A stretch of DNA of 64,000 nucleotides from assembly GCF_015689335.1 (NCBI RefSeq), contig NZ_CP065053.1, positions 5,208,001 to 5,272,000 on the forward strand, read 5' to 3'. Positions 46,140 through 54,283 of the stretch are shown here, in pieces. Below the pieces are notes generated by a model that made no database searches, had not been told where the DNA came from, and saw only the letters and a program-made list of their open reading frames with translations. The number at the start of each line of letters is the position of its first letter. Within the stretch, counting starts at the first letter, position 1. Made by a program: the position numbers and the translations under genes. The stretch is from Massilia antarctica (GTDB lineage Bacteria; Pseudomonadota; Gammaproteobacteria; Burkholderiales; Burkholderiaceae_D).

Positions 46140-46211
46140 GCGATGATTATGTCGGTCAAGACATGAAGGTGCTGGGGCCGCGGCTTCGCGATGCCCGCTT
46201 CAGGCCCGGCG

Positions 46212-46234
46212 GCGGGTAAGCCCCGCTTACCCGC
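46212..46234. terminator. Hairpin between the beta-lactamase-like and DUF4440 genes
   Basis: GCGGGTAAG at 46212-46220 and CTTACCCGC at 46226-46234 form a perfect 9-bp stem with a 5-base loop between two convergent genes, ending directly at the stop codon of the minus-strand gene. Probably a shared terminator; no clear U-tract. Confidence 0.6.
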
Positions 46235-46615
46235 TCAGGCGAGACTCATGTGGCCGGCGATGATTTGCCACTGACCGCCATCGTCCGGTGCGCGCCAGGT
46301 GCGGGTGCAGCGCAGGTCGAGATTGAACGGCGACTCGCCAAAGCTACCCACGAGATTCATTCGCGCCGACATGACGCCAAGGCGCGCGTCGGCCTCGATC
46401 TGTCGCTCCGCCGCCGCGATCACCCTGAATTTGAGCAGTCCGGAACGGTGCATGTCGAGATCCTGCCGTTTGCCGATGACCTCGCCCATGTGGGTGGTAA
46501 ATAGCAGACCGGGCGCAATGAGGCGGTCGAGCGCGTCCACGTCGGCCGCCAGCATGGCGAGGCGCAACTGTTCTTCCAGCGCGATGATGTGGTCTTGCGC
46601 TTCCTTGTCGTGCAT
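46235..46615 (-). CDS. NTF2-like (DUF4440) protein
   Basis: A 126-aa cytoplasmic protein of the DUF4440/NTF2-like fold: IIALEEQLRLAMLAADVDAL then LDRLIAPGLLFTTHMGEVIG, VMSARMNLVGSFGES and CTRTWRAPDDGGQWQIIAGH. These form a cone-shaped pocket used in diverse small enzymes and scaffolds. No signal peptide, unlike the exported relative at 8205-8741. Standalone, with a hairpin at its 3' end. Confidence 0.8.
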   Translation of the reverse strand: MHDKEAQDHIIALEEQLRLAMLAADVDALDRLIAPGLLFTTHMGEVIGKRQDLDMHRSGLLKFRVIAAAERQIEADARLGVMSARMNLVGSFGESPFNLDLRCTRTWRAPDDGGQWQIIAGHMSLA

Positions 46616-46665
46616 GGTGTTCCCTGGATTAAAGCGCCGGGAGCGATCCCGGCGTGTTCGATGAA

Positions 46666-47193
46666 TCAGAATTGGTAGCGAAATCCCGTCGAGATCACCG
46701 TTACCCTGGTTTTGGTCAGGCGCATTGCCTCCGCATTGATCGATATGTGCTGATTAAAGGAGAAGCGCACGCCCGCGCCAATACTCGGATCGGTTTCGTT
46801 ATAATTGCTGTCGCGCGCGGAAACCGCATGCATTTTGGTGCGGCCGATGCCGACGCGGCCGGTCAGGCTGAAACGGCCGCCCAGGGGAACCGCGCCCGTG
46901 ACGGCGACACCATAATGCTCTTCAGGGTGGTACTCGTGCGAGTTGTAGGCATAGAACGGCATCTCGATGAAACTCAGGGTGTTGCTGAACACTTCCACGC
47001 CCACAGTGGTGTTGAACTGATAACCGGCGCGCAGTCCGAACGATAAATCATCGCGTTCGATCTGCTTATTCGACGAGGAAGCCTGGCCGATCGTGGTGGC
47101 TGCATACGCACCGGCACCGTCCGGGGCCGCCGAAGCGGGCAGGGAGAAGCCGGCGGCCAATGCCACGACGGCGCTGCTGAACATGATTCGCAT
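46666..47193 (-). CDS. OmpA-like beta-barrel outer-membrane protein
   Basis: A 175-aa exported barrel of the OmpA N-terminal/OmpW-like superfamily. The signal peptide ends near ASAAP (about residue 22). Alternating strands include LSFGLRAGYQFNTTVGVEVF, RFSLTGRVGIGRTKMHAVSA and IGAGVRFSFNQHISINAEAM, and it ends in STGFRYQF with a C-terminal Phe. No periplasmic peptidoglycan-binding domain is present. Standalone; 242 bp separate its start from the divergent RNA-ligase-like gene, with no other gene seen there. Confidence 0.85.
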   Translation of the reverse strand: MRIMFSSAVVALAAGFSLPASAAPDGAGAYAATTIGQASSSNKQIERDDLSFGLRAGYQFNTTVGVEVFSNTLSFIEMPFYAYNSHEYHPEEHYGVAVTGAVPLGGRFSLTGRVGIGRTKMHAVSARDSNYNETDPSIGAGVRFSFNQHISINAEAMRLTKTRVTVISTGFRYQF

Positions 47194-47435
47194 AATTTTT
47201 CCTGATGGGTTTGTGCCATAGCCGGACGAGTAATTGGCTATTGCTACCTGGAATTATAGCTGGGTTAGTAACGAAAATGTCAACTCTGTTATTTATGCAA
47301 CATAATCAGTGAAGAATAGCCGCTCGCTACCCTGTTTTTTCCTGTTGGTATATGCATGAACCGGTTTTTCCCGGCGTGAAAAATCAGGGGAGCCGGCCGT
47401 CGCGACCCGTTTATCGCCGCACCTCGAAGGATCAT

Positions 47436-48026
47436 ATGAAGAAAATTGTCTCTCTGTTTCAACGCAACTACGATGGTGACCGCCAGGTGCGCGACGAAGT
47501 CGTGCCCGGCGCCGCGTGGGTAGCCGCTGGGGAAGGTGTGGCGACGCGCAAGTGGGACGGCATGGCCGTCATGGTTGCCAACGGCGCCATCTTCAAGCGC
47601 TATGATGCGAAAGCGGGCCGCACGCCGCCCGCCGACTTCCTGCCCGCGCAGCCGGCGGCGGATGAGGCGACCGGCCACTGGCCGGGCTGGGTTCCCGCGG
47701 TCGGCCCTGACTCGGCGCGCATCATCGAAGGCGTGGAGTGGGGCGTGCGTACCTTGTTTGGCGGCGGCCCCGTTCCCGACGGCACCTATGAAGTGTGCGG
47801 GCCGAAAATCGGCACGCGCCATGGCGCCAATCCCGAGCGCCTGACGGAACATATTCTGGTCCCGCACGGCAAGGACCATTTGCCGGATTGCCCGCGCACC
47901 TTCAATGCCCTGCGCGATTACCTGACCGAACATGTCATCGAAGGTATTGTCTGGCATCGCCCGGACGGTCGGATGGCAAAAATCAAGGCCAGCGACTTCG
48001 GTATCAAGCGCACGCAGTCGGCCTGA
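47436..48026 (+). CDS. RNA ligase of the RLIG1/DUF5565 (C12orf29) family
   Basis: A 196-aa protein matching RNA ligase 1-type proteins (DUF5565), whose human member C12orf29 is a 5'-3' RNA ligase. The nucleotidyltransferase motifs are visible: motif I TRKWDG with the AMP-accepting Lys39, a motif III-like TYEVCGPKIG (Glu119), motif IV IEGIVWHR (Glu169), and motif V AKIKASDF (Lys182, Lys184). The family signatures ATGHWPGWVP and EWGVRTLF are also present. It should join RNA ends with ATP. The ATG follows GAAGGATCAT. It stands alone, divergent from the barrel gene and 91 bp from the first insertion sequence. Confidence 0.78.
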   Translation: MKKIVSLFQRNYDGDRQVRDEVVPGAAWVAAGEGVATRKWDGMAVMVANGAIFKRYDAKAGRTPPADFLPAQPAADEATGHWPGWVPAVGPDSARIIEGVEWGVRTLFGGGPVPDGTYEVCGPKIGTRHGANPERLTEHILVPHGKDHLPDCPRTFNALRDYLTEHVIEGIVWHRPDGRMAKIKASDFGIKRTQSA

Positions 48027-48117
48027 TAGTTACGTGTTTGCTAAAGCGACCGAGCCTGTAAGTGAGCTCGATCAGATCAATTCGTCGGCGCGCAGAAAGG
48101 ACTCACCGTCGTTAACG

Positions 48118-49604
48118 CACCTCGTTATACACAAGTGTTCAGCGCGCCAATTCCCCGTAGCGCGCGTATCGTTTCGACCGCCACGTGAACATCCTTCAGT
48201 CCGAGCCAGATGGTCTTGACGCCGGGCTCGCCATCGCTCTTGCGGGCGAGGAAACCGCCGATGCAGGCGATCTGGCGCAGAACGTCGTTCAGACGCGGCT
48301 TCTCCGGCGGCGTCTTTTTGCGCAGCAGGTAGGCTGCTTGAATCTCGTCCGGGTCGAAGAACAGTTCCGCATCCAAATCCGGACAGGTCCTGCCCAAGCG
48401 CATCAGGTGGGCGATGCGCCACGCCACCACCATGAACAGCGCCAAGGCCCGTTCAAGCTGCGTGATCGAGCCCAGTTGCAGCGCCTCGACGCGGCAGGCG
48501 TTCTTGAGCACGTCGAACAGCATCTCGATTTCCCATCGCGCGCGGTACCAGTCGATCAGCTCGACGAGCGCCTCGGGCGTGGCGGCCTCGCGGTTGGTCA
48601 GCAAGCGCCACTCGATTGGTTTGACGCCGTCCGGCGCGTCGATCTCGCGCGCGATCACGCACGTGGCGAGGACGCTCTTTCCTTTGCCCGCAGGCATGGC
48701 GACCGTGCGTGCCCACAGTTGCTGGCGCACGGTGCGCGCCTTCACCCGGTGCCGCGCGGCCATCGCGAACGTCAGCTCGCCGATCGGCGCGCCCGCACTC
48801 GTGTGCTGCCACAGCTTCTCGCCGTCGGGCAGGCAGCGGTTGTGCTTGGCGCGCACCAGCCAGTCGGCCGGCGTGGCCAGTTCCTGGGCGCGCAGCATCA
48901 GGGGCACCAGATCGGCCTCGCGGTCGGCCACATACACCAGCCGTGTGCCGGGCAACTGCGCCGCCATCTCCGCGATCCGCTCGTAGCCCTCGATCCAGCG
49001 CAAACTCTCCTTCGGCCCGCCGCGCGCGCCGGATTTGTCCTTCTTTTCGCGTGCCCACATCCACGCGTCGATGATGCCCAGCGGCTCGCGCGCAGGCGTG
49101 ACTGCGTAGGTCGGGTGCAGGTACATGCCGCGCTGGGCTTCGTAACTCAACGGGCCGAGGCCGAACGCGCCTTGGCCGTTGAAGTCCAGTTCAGTCGTGT
49201 CCTGCAGGCACAGCACAACCGGCAGCGCGGCCATGCGTTGCTGCGTCTGCTGCCAGTGCGGCGCCATGATCGCCTGCCAGTCGACGCTGTCGTTGTCGAA
49301 GAAGCGATACGCCGCCATCGTCTCGCCCCAGCCCTGACACGCCTTTGGCACGCTCGCCGTCGGGTCAGCCGCAAATCGCTCCATCAAGATCCTCGCTCGT
49401 TTGTTCAGGCGCGCATCGCCCAGGTCGAGTTGTTCAAATTCCGTCTCGGTCCAAGGTGCAGGTACTGTCGCCAATTCGTCCACGCAAAAGACGAGAGTAA
49501 ACCTGAAACGCGGCGAGTTTACAAGGGGGCGCGTTAAGCCATTGAAGGTAAACAGATTTTCAGAACGGTCGGCGCCGCGCGCAAGATTTGTGTATAACGA
49601 GGTG
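48118..49604 (-). mobile_element. IS4-family (IS50 group) insertion sequence, copy 1
   Basis: A 1,487-bp element. Its ends are inverted repeats of CACCTCGTTATACACAAGT with 18 of 19 bases matching. They share TTATACACAAGT with the Tn5/IS50 outer end CTGACTCTTATACACAAGT. It is flanked by CGTTAACG at 48110-48117 and 49605-49612, an 8-bp target duplication (copy 2 has 9, so one base may have been lost). It carries one transposase gene reading leftward and inserts into the 3' end of a small exported-protein gene. Confidence 0.93.
48125..49483 (-). CDS. IS4-family transposase, copy 1
   Basis: A 452-aa DDE transposase of the IS50/Tn5 type. An N-terminal DNA-binding part (LDLGDARLNKRARILMERFA, then AAYRFFDNDSVDW) precedes the catalytic core: Asp95 in CLQDTTELD, Asp187 in YVADREADL, and Glu320 in the signature Y-x2-R-x3-E-x6-K (Tyr313, Arg316, Glu320, Lys327) within YRARWEIEMLFDVLK. 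All three catalytic residues and full length are present, so it is probably active. The C-terminal region (about 390-450) would contain the dimer interface. It differs from copy 2 at about five residues. Confidence 0.93.
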   Translation of the reverse strand: MDELATVPAPWTETEFEQLDLGDARLNKRARILMERFAADPTASVPKACQGWGETMAAYRFFDNDSVDWQAIMAPHWQQTQQRMAALPVVLCLQDTTELDFNGQGAFGLGPLSYEAQRGMYLHPTYAVTPAREPLGIIDAWMWAREKKDKSGARGGPKESLRWIEGYERIAEMAAQLPGTRLVYVADREADLVPLMLRAQELATPADWLVRAKHNRCLPDGEKLWQHTSAGAPIGELTFAMAARHRVKARTVRQQLWARTVAMPAGKGKSVLATCVIAREIDAPDGVKPIEWRLLTNREAATPEALVELIDWYRARWEIEMLFDVLKNACRVEALQLGSITQLERALALFMVVAWRIAHLMRLGRTCPDLDAELFFDPDEIQAAYLLRKKTPPEKPRLNDVLRQIACIGGFLARKSDGEPGVKTIWLGLKDVHVAVETIRALRGIGALNTCV

Positions 49605-50066
49605 CGTTAACGGTACGGTCGCCTTGTAGCGCGTGTTCCCCAGCACGAACGATAAGCGCGCTTGTGGCGGGTCGCTGGTCTTTATTAACTGCGTCGACAC
49701 CATATCGGCATCAACCATTGTTTTAAGCCGCGTCGCCAGATTGCCGGGTTTAAGTTGGGGCGCGGTGCGCAAAATGTGTTGAATGGACCGAGCGCATACC
49801 GGGTTGTCCTGCTGCAGGCGCGCCATGGCACCTGATTGGTCAAGATCGACCGTGGCAGATGCATGAGAGTGACCAACTGCATTGAGCGCAATAAGTGAAA
49901 ACAGGAAGGCAAGATGTGTTTTCATGAACAATATTTCTTACTCAACCGCCACCAAGGCAGGGTTTTCGTTAGATGTCTCCAGTCATTCCAAGTTCCACCA
50001 CTGTCGAGAAAATTGACGATTTCGGTTTGCTTGGCAAGAACGTAGATTAATCCGCTGAATATTTTA

Positions 50067-50095
50067 TTGACAAAATTATATTATTATAGTGTAAT
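50067..50095 (+). promoter_or_regulatory. Strong sigma-70 promoter of the split PEP-CTERM gene
   Basis: TTGACA at 50067-50072, a 17-bp AT-rich spacer and TGTAAT at 50090-50095 give a near-consensus promoter 31 bp upstream of the ATG at 50127. It is the best sigma-70 match noticed in the window. Confidence 0.65.
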
Positions 50096-50286
50096 GGCGA
50101 ACTTACTCATCCACACGCGAGACAATATGAAATCTTACATTGCAAGCTTGGTTTTGGGCTTGCTCGCCGCAGCCAATGCGAATGCCGAACTGGTCATTTT
50201 CGATTTCACCGCAAAGGTCAGCATGGCTCTCCGCTACCCAAATAACGGCGCGAATATGGAATCGTTGCAGTCGGTGTCCTTCAACG

Positions 50287-51773
50287 CACCTCGTTATACA
50301 CAAGTGTTCAGCGCGCCAATTCCCCGTAGCGCGCGTATCGTTTCGACCGCCACGTGAACATCCTTCAGTCCGAGCCAGATCGTCTTGACGCCGGGCTCGC
50401 CATCGCTCTTGCGGGCGAGGAAACCGCCGATGCAGGCGATCTGGCGCAGAACGTCGTTCAGACGCGGCTTCTCCGGCGGCGTCTTTTTGCGCAGCAGGTA
50501 GGCTGCTTGAATCTCGTCCGGGTCGAAGAACAGTTCCGCATCCAAATCCGGACAGGTCCTGCCCAAGCGCATCAGGTGGGCGATGCGCCACGCCACCACC
50601 ATGAACAGCGCCAAGGCCCGTTCAAGCTGCGTGATCGAGCCCAGTTGCAGCGCCTCGACGCGGCAGGCGTTCTTGAGCACGTCGAACAGCATCTCGATTT
50701 CCCATCGCGCGCGGTACCAGTCGATCAGCTCGACGACCGCCTCGGGCGTGGCGGCCTTGCGGTTGGTCAGCAAGCGCCACTCGATTGGTTTGACGCCGTC
50801 CGGCGCGTCGATCTCGCGCGCGATCACGCACGTGGCGAGGACGCTCTTTCCTTTGCCCGCAGGCAGGGCGACCGTGCGTGCCCACAGTTGCTGGCGCACG
50901 GTGCGCGCCTTCACCCCGTGCCGCGCGGCCATCGCGAACGTCAGCTCGCCGATCGGCGCGCCCGCACTCGTGTGCTGCCACAGCTTCTCGCCGTCGGGCA
51001 GGCAGCGGTTGTGCTTGGCGCGCACCAGCCAGTCGGCCGGCGTGGCCAGTTCCTGGGCGCGCAGCATCAACGGCACCAGATCGGCCTCGCGGTCGGCCAC
51101 ATACACCAGCCGTGTGCCGGGCAACTGCGCCGCCACCTCCGCGATCCGCTCGTAGCCCTCGATCCAGCGCAAACTCTCCTTCGGCCCGCCGCGCGCACCT
51201 GATTTGTCCTTCTTTTCGCGCGCCCACATCCACGCGTCGATGATGCCCAGCGGCTCGCGCGCAGGCGTGACTGCGTAGGTCGGGTGCAGGTACATGCCGC
51301 GCTGGGCTTCGTAACTCAACGGGCCGAGGCCGAACGCGCCTTGGCCGTTGAAGTCCAGTTCGGTCGTGTCCTGCAGGCACAGCACAACCGGCAGCGCGGC
51401 CATGCGTTGCTGCGTCTGCTGCCAGTGCGGCGCCATGATCGCCTGCCAGTCGACGCTGTCGTTGTCGAAGAAGCGATACGCCGCCATCGTCTCGCCCCAG
51501 CCCTGACACGCCTTTGGCACGCTCGCCGTCGGGTCAGCCGCAAATCGCTCCATCAAGATCCTCGCTCGTTTGTTCAGGCGCGCATCGCCCAGGTCGAGTT
51601 GTTCAAATTCCGTCTCGGTCCAAGGTGCAGGTACTGTCGCCAATTCGTCCACGCAAAAAACGAGAGTAAACCTGAAACGCGGCGAGTTTACAAGGGGGCG
51701 CGTTAAGCCATTGAATGTAAACAGATTTTCAGAACGGTCGGCACCGCGCGCAAGATTTGTGTATAACGAGGTG
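50287..51773 (-). mobile_element. IS4-family (IS50 group) insertion sequence, copy 2
   Basis: A second 1,487-bp copy in the same orientation as copy 1, with the same 19-bp ends. It is flanked by a perfect 9-bp target duplication, CCTTCAACG, at 50278-50286 and 51774-51782; nine bases is the size made by Tn5/IS50-type transposases. It interrupts a PEP-CTERM gene. Near-identity to copy 1 indicates recent transposition within this genome. Confidence 0.95.
50294..51652 (-). CDS. IS4-family transposase, copy 2
   Basis: A 452-aa transposase nearly identical to copy 1, with the same catalytic residues Asp95, Asp187 and Glu320 and the Y-R-E-K signature. The differences seen are Val for Met at 173, Gly for Arg at 246, Leu for Met at 263, Lys for Glu at 299 and Val for Leu at 306. 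None touches the catalytic positions, so both copies could be active and could mobilise each other's ends. Confidence 0.93.
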   Translation of the reverse strand: MDELATVPAPWTETEFEQLDLGDARLNKRARILMERFAADPTASVPKACQGWGETMAAYRFFDNDSVDWQAIMAPHWQQTQQRMAALPVVLCLQDTTELDFNGQGAFGLGPLSYEAQRGMYLHPTYAVTPAREPLGIIDAWMWAREKKDKSGARGGPKESLRWIEGYERIAEVAAQLPGTRLVYVADREADLVPLMLRAQELATPADWLVRAKHNRCLPDGEKLWQHTSAGAPIGELTFAMAARHGVKARTVRQQLWARTVALPAGKGKSVLATCVIAREIDAPDGVKPIEWRLLTNRKAATPEAVVELIDWYRARWEIEMLFDVLKNACRVEALQLGSITQLERALALFMVVAWRIAHLMRLGRTCPDLDAELFFDPDEIQAAYLLRKKTPPEKPRLNDVLRQIACIGGFLARKSDGEPGVKTIWLGLKDVHVAVETIRALRGIGALNTCV

Positions 51774-52404
51774 CCTTCAACGGTGCAACGATCGATGTCG
51801 GTAATACTATTCGCGGATCATTCACGCTCGACTTGGACACCCCGGTCTCTTTTTATATTCCCAATCAAGGTCCAGGTGCGACCCGTATTGAGTACGGCAA
51901 TCCGAACAGCGAAGCCAGCAAAAACCTGGTGACAATGAAAATCGACCAATCCGGCTATGCATTCACCCCGAAACCGGATGGTCGCGGCGTGGGTATCGCG
52001 ATTGAAGACGGCAGCGCCGGACATCATGATTCCTTTATTTTGACGAATAAAATGCACGACCAGGGGGCGGGCCGATTCGAATCGGTCAGGCTCGACATTT
52101 CGCAGGTAAACGGCAGCCTGCTCTCCAGCATCCGATTGCCGTCCACCTTGGATTTGAGTCGTGCAAGTTCCACTCATCTGACCTATAACTTCAGGGCCGA
52201 TAATTCGAGCGACGGATACGCAGTGAACTCCAATCTGACGTCGCTGTCGGTGCGAGCCACGTCGCCAGTGCCTGAGCCATCGACTTATGCCATGATGGCC
52301 TTTGGCTTGCTGACCGTCGGCGCCGTCAGCCGCCGCAAGCGGCGCGGCAGCACCGCCGCGCTCGGCGCGTAAGCTGGCACGCCAGACCGCGACAGCCCGC
52401 CGGC

Positions 52405-52439
52405 AAGCCCCGCCCGCCGCAAGGCCGGCGGGGCTTTTT
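52405..52439 (+). terminator. Rho-independent terminator after the PEP-CTERM gene
   Basis: AAGCCCCGCC at 52405-52414 pairs with GGCGGGGCTT at 52427-52436, with further pairing inside the loop, and the stem runs into TTTTT ending at 52439. A classic intrinsic terminator, 33 bp after the PEP-CTERM stop. Confidence 0.85.
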
Positions 52440-52564
52440 CGCGCAACGCCGGCATCGCCGCCGCCCTGTTTTCCGATTGTCTGTACAGTGATGGGCGGCG
52501 CATATTGTATAATGGCCGATTAGCGCTCAGCGCCTGTTTCCATTCGCAAAAGACCCAATCCAGC

Positions 52565-54163
52565 ATGCTATCCACAGCTAACATCACGATGCAGTTCGGC
52601 GCCAAGCCGCTGTTTGAGAACATCTCCGTCAAATTCGGTGACGGCAACCGTTACGGCCTGATCGGCGCGAATGGTTGCGGCAAGTCGACCTTCATGAAGA
52701 TCCTCGGTGGCGACCTCGAGCCATCCGGCGGCACCGTCATGCTCGACACCAACGAGCGCCTGGGCAAGCTGCGCCAGGACCAGTTCGCGTTCGAAGACAT
52801 GCGCGTGCTGGACGTGGTCATGATGGGCCACACCGAACTGTGGAACGCCATTTCCGAGCGCGACGCCATCTACGCCAACCCCGAAGCCACCGACGACGAC
52901 TACATGCACGCGGCCGAACTCGAAAGCAAGGTCGCCGAATACGACGGCTACTCGGCCGAAGCGCGCGCCGGCGAACTGCTGCTCGGCGCCGGCGTGTCGA
53001 TCGACCAGCACCAAGGCCCGATGAGCGCCGTGGCGCCGGGCTGGAAGCTGCGCGTGCTGCTGGCCCAAGCCCTGTTCTCGAATCCGGACATCCTGCTGCT
53101 CGACGAGCCGACCAACAATCTGGACATCAACACGATTCGCTGGCTCGAAGACGTGCTCAACGACCGCAATTCGACCATGGTCATCATTTCCCACGATCGC
53201 CACTTCCTGAACCAGGTGTGCACGCACGTGGCCGACATGGATTACGGCACCCTCAAGGTGTACCCGGGCAACTACGACGAGTATATGTTCGCCTCGACCC
53301 AGGCGCGCAACCAGCAACTGGCCAACAATGCCAAGGCCAAAGAAAAAGTCGCGGAACTGCAAGACTTCGTGCGTCGCTTCGCCGCCAACAAATCCAAGGC
53401 ACGCCAGGCCACATCGCGCGCCAAGCAGATCGACAAGATCAAGGTCGACGACATCAAGCCATCGTCGCGCGCCTATCCCTTCGTGCGCTTCGAAGCCGAG
53501 AAAAAACTGCACCGCCTGGCTGTGGAAGTCGAAGGCATTTCCAAAAAATACGACCGTCAGCTGTTCAAAAATTTCAGCATCATGGTCGAAGCCGGCGAGC
53601 GCATCGCGATCATCGGCGCCAACGGTGCCGGCAAAACGACCTTGCTGCGCTCCATCGGTTCCGAGCTGACCGGTTTGCAGCCGGATACCGGCCGTGTAAA
53701 GTGGGCCGAGAACGCCAACGTCGGCTACATGCCGCAGGATCCGACCGAGGAATTCGCCACCGATGCCGTGCTGACGGACTGGATCGGCCAGTGGACCAAG
53801 GAAGGCGACGACGACCAGGCCGTGCGCTCCATCCTGGGCCGCCTGCTGTTCGGCGGCGACGACGTGAAGAAATCGGTACGCGTGCTGTCCGGGGGTGAAA
53901 AAGGCCGCATGATGTACGGCAAGCTGATGCTCGGCCGCCACAACGTCATGCTGCTCGACGAGCCGACCAACCACATGGACATGGAATCGATCGAGTCGCT
54001 CAACATTGCGCTCGAAAAATACACCGGCACCCTGATTTTCGTGTCGCATGACCGCGAGTTCGTGTCCTCGCTGGCCAACCGCATTCTCGAAATCAAGGAA
54101 AACGAAATCGTCGACTTCCGTGGCAACTACGAGGATTACCTGACGAGCCAGGGCATCGACTAA
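52565..54163 (+). CDS. ybiT: ABC-F ATPase, YbiT type
   Basis: A 532-aa soluble protein with two ABC domains and no membrane part, a translation-related ABC-F factor that acts on the ribosome. NBD1: Walker [10 protein letters not shown], the altered signature [16 protein letters not shown] usual for YbiT, Walker [14 protein letters not shown]. The linker is basic and helical (about 245-305). NBD2: [37 protein letters not shown]. The catalytic His is in SHDR in both domains. ATG 52565 was chosen from the canonical [12 protein letters not shown] start. It is followed by a hairpin and then nadA. Confidence 0.93.
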   Translation: MLSTANITMQFGAKPLFENISVKFGDGNRYGLIGANGCGKSTFMKILGGDLEPSGGTVMLDTNERLGKLRQDQFAFEDMRVLDVVMMGHTELWNAISERDAIYANPEATDDDYMHAAELESKVAEYDGYSAEARAGELLLGAGVSIDQHQGPMSAVAPGWKLRVLLAQALFSNPDILLLDEPTNNLDINTIRWLEDVLNDRNSTMVIISHDRHFLNQVCTHVADMDYGTLKVYPGNYDEYMFASTQARNQQLANNAKAKEKVAELQDFVRRFAANKSKARQATSRAKQIDKIKVDDIKPSSRAYPFVRFEAEKKLHRLAVEVEGISKKYDRQLFKNFSIMVEAGERIAIIGANGAGKTTLLRSIGSELTGLQPDTGRVKWAENANVGYMPQDPTEEFATDAVLTDWIGQWTKEGDDDQAVRSILGRLLFGGDDVKKSVRVLSGGEKGRMMYGKLMLGRHNVMLLDEPTNHMDMESIESLNIALEKYTGTLIFVSHDREFVSSLANRILEIKENEIVDFRGNYEDYLTSQGID

Positions 54164-54171
54164 GGCTGGCA

Positions 54172-54192
54172 ACGGGGCGCCTGGCGCCCCGT
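54172..54192. terminator. Palindrome after the ABC-F gene
   Basis: ACGGGGCGCC at 54172-54181 and GGCGCCCCGT at 54183-54192 form a 10-bp perfect stem around a single T, 9 bp after the stop codon. A one-base loop is too tight for the full stem, but the inner pairs can open. A terminator is likely although no U-tract follows. Confidence 0.5.
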
Positions 54193-54283
54193 TCGGCCAT
54201 GTGGGGCAGCGGGCACCGAGGTGCCCGCGCGCCATTTCAAGGCGGCCCCTGCAACGATTTCTCTCTTGTGAGATAGTAACGAC

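Larger units (their letters stand above)
48077..49931 (-). pseudogene. Small exported protein gene interrupted near its 3' end by an IS
   Basis: The 5' part (49931-49605) encodes a signal peptide (MFMKTHLAFLFSLIALNAVG) and about 85 mature residues, including VCARSIQHILRTAPQLKPGN and ARLSFVLGNTRYKATVP. The IS sits after the codons for VPLT. Removing the IS and one target copy joins 49605 to 48109, and the frame continues TVSPFCAPTN to a TGA at 48077-48079, giving about 120 residues. Only the last 10 codons are displaced, so a protein with a replaced tail may still be made. No family recognised. Confidence 0.65.
50127..52372 (+). pseudogene. PEP-CTERM protein gene split by an IS (rebuildable)
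   Basis: The 5' part (50127-50286) encodes a signal peptide (MKSYIASLVLGLLAAANANA) and residues to SVSFN. The 3' part resumes after the IS at 51783 as GATIDVGNTIRG, continues through VSFYIPNQGPGATRIEYGNP, and ends with a PEP-CTERM tag: VPEPSTYAMMAFGLL and RRKRR before a short tail. Deleting the IS and one 9-bp copy of CCTTCAACG restores one frame of about 250 residues. As it stands the 5' part stops inside the IS, so the export signal and sorting tag are separated and the protein is presumably lost. Confidence 0.88.

Noticed and set aside
48110..51782. The IS pair plus intervening DNA as a composite transposon
   Set aside because: Each copy has its own target duplication and the intervening DNA is the natural divergent promoter region of the two interrupted genes, so two separate insertions explain it better.
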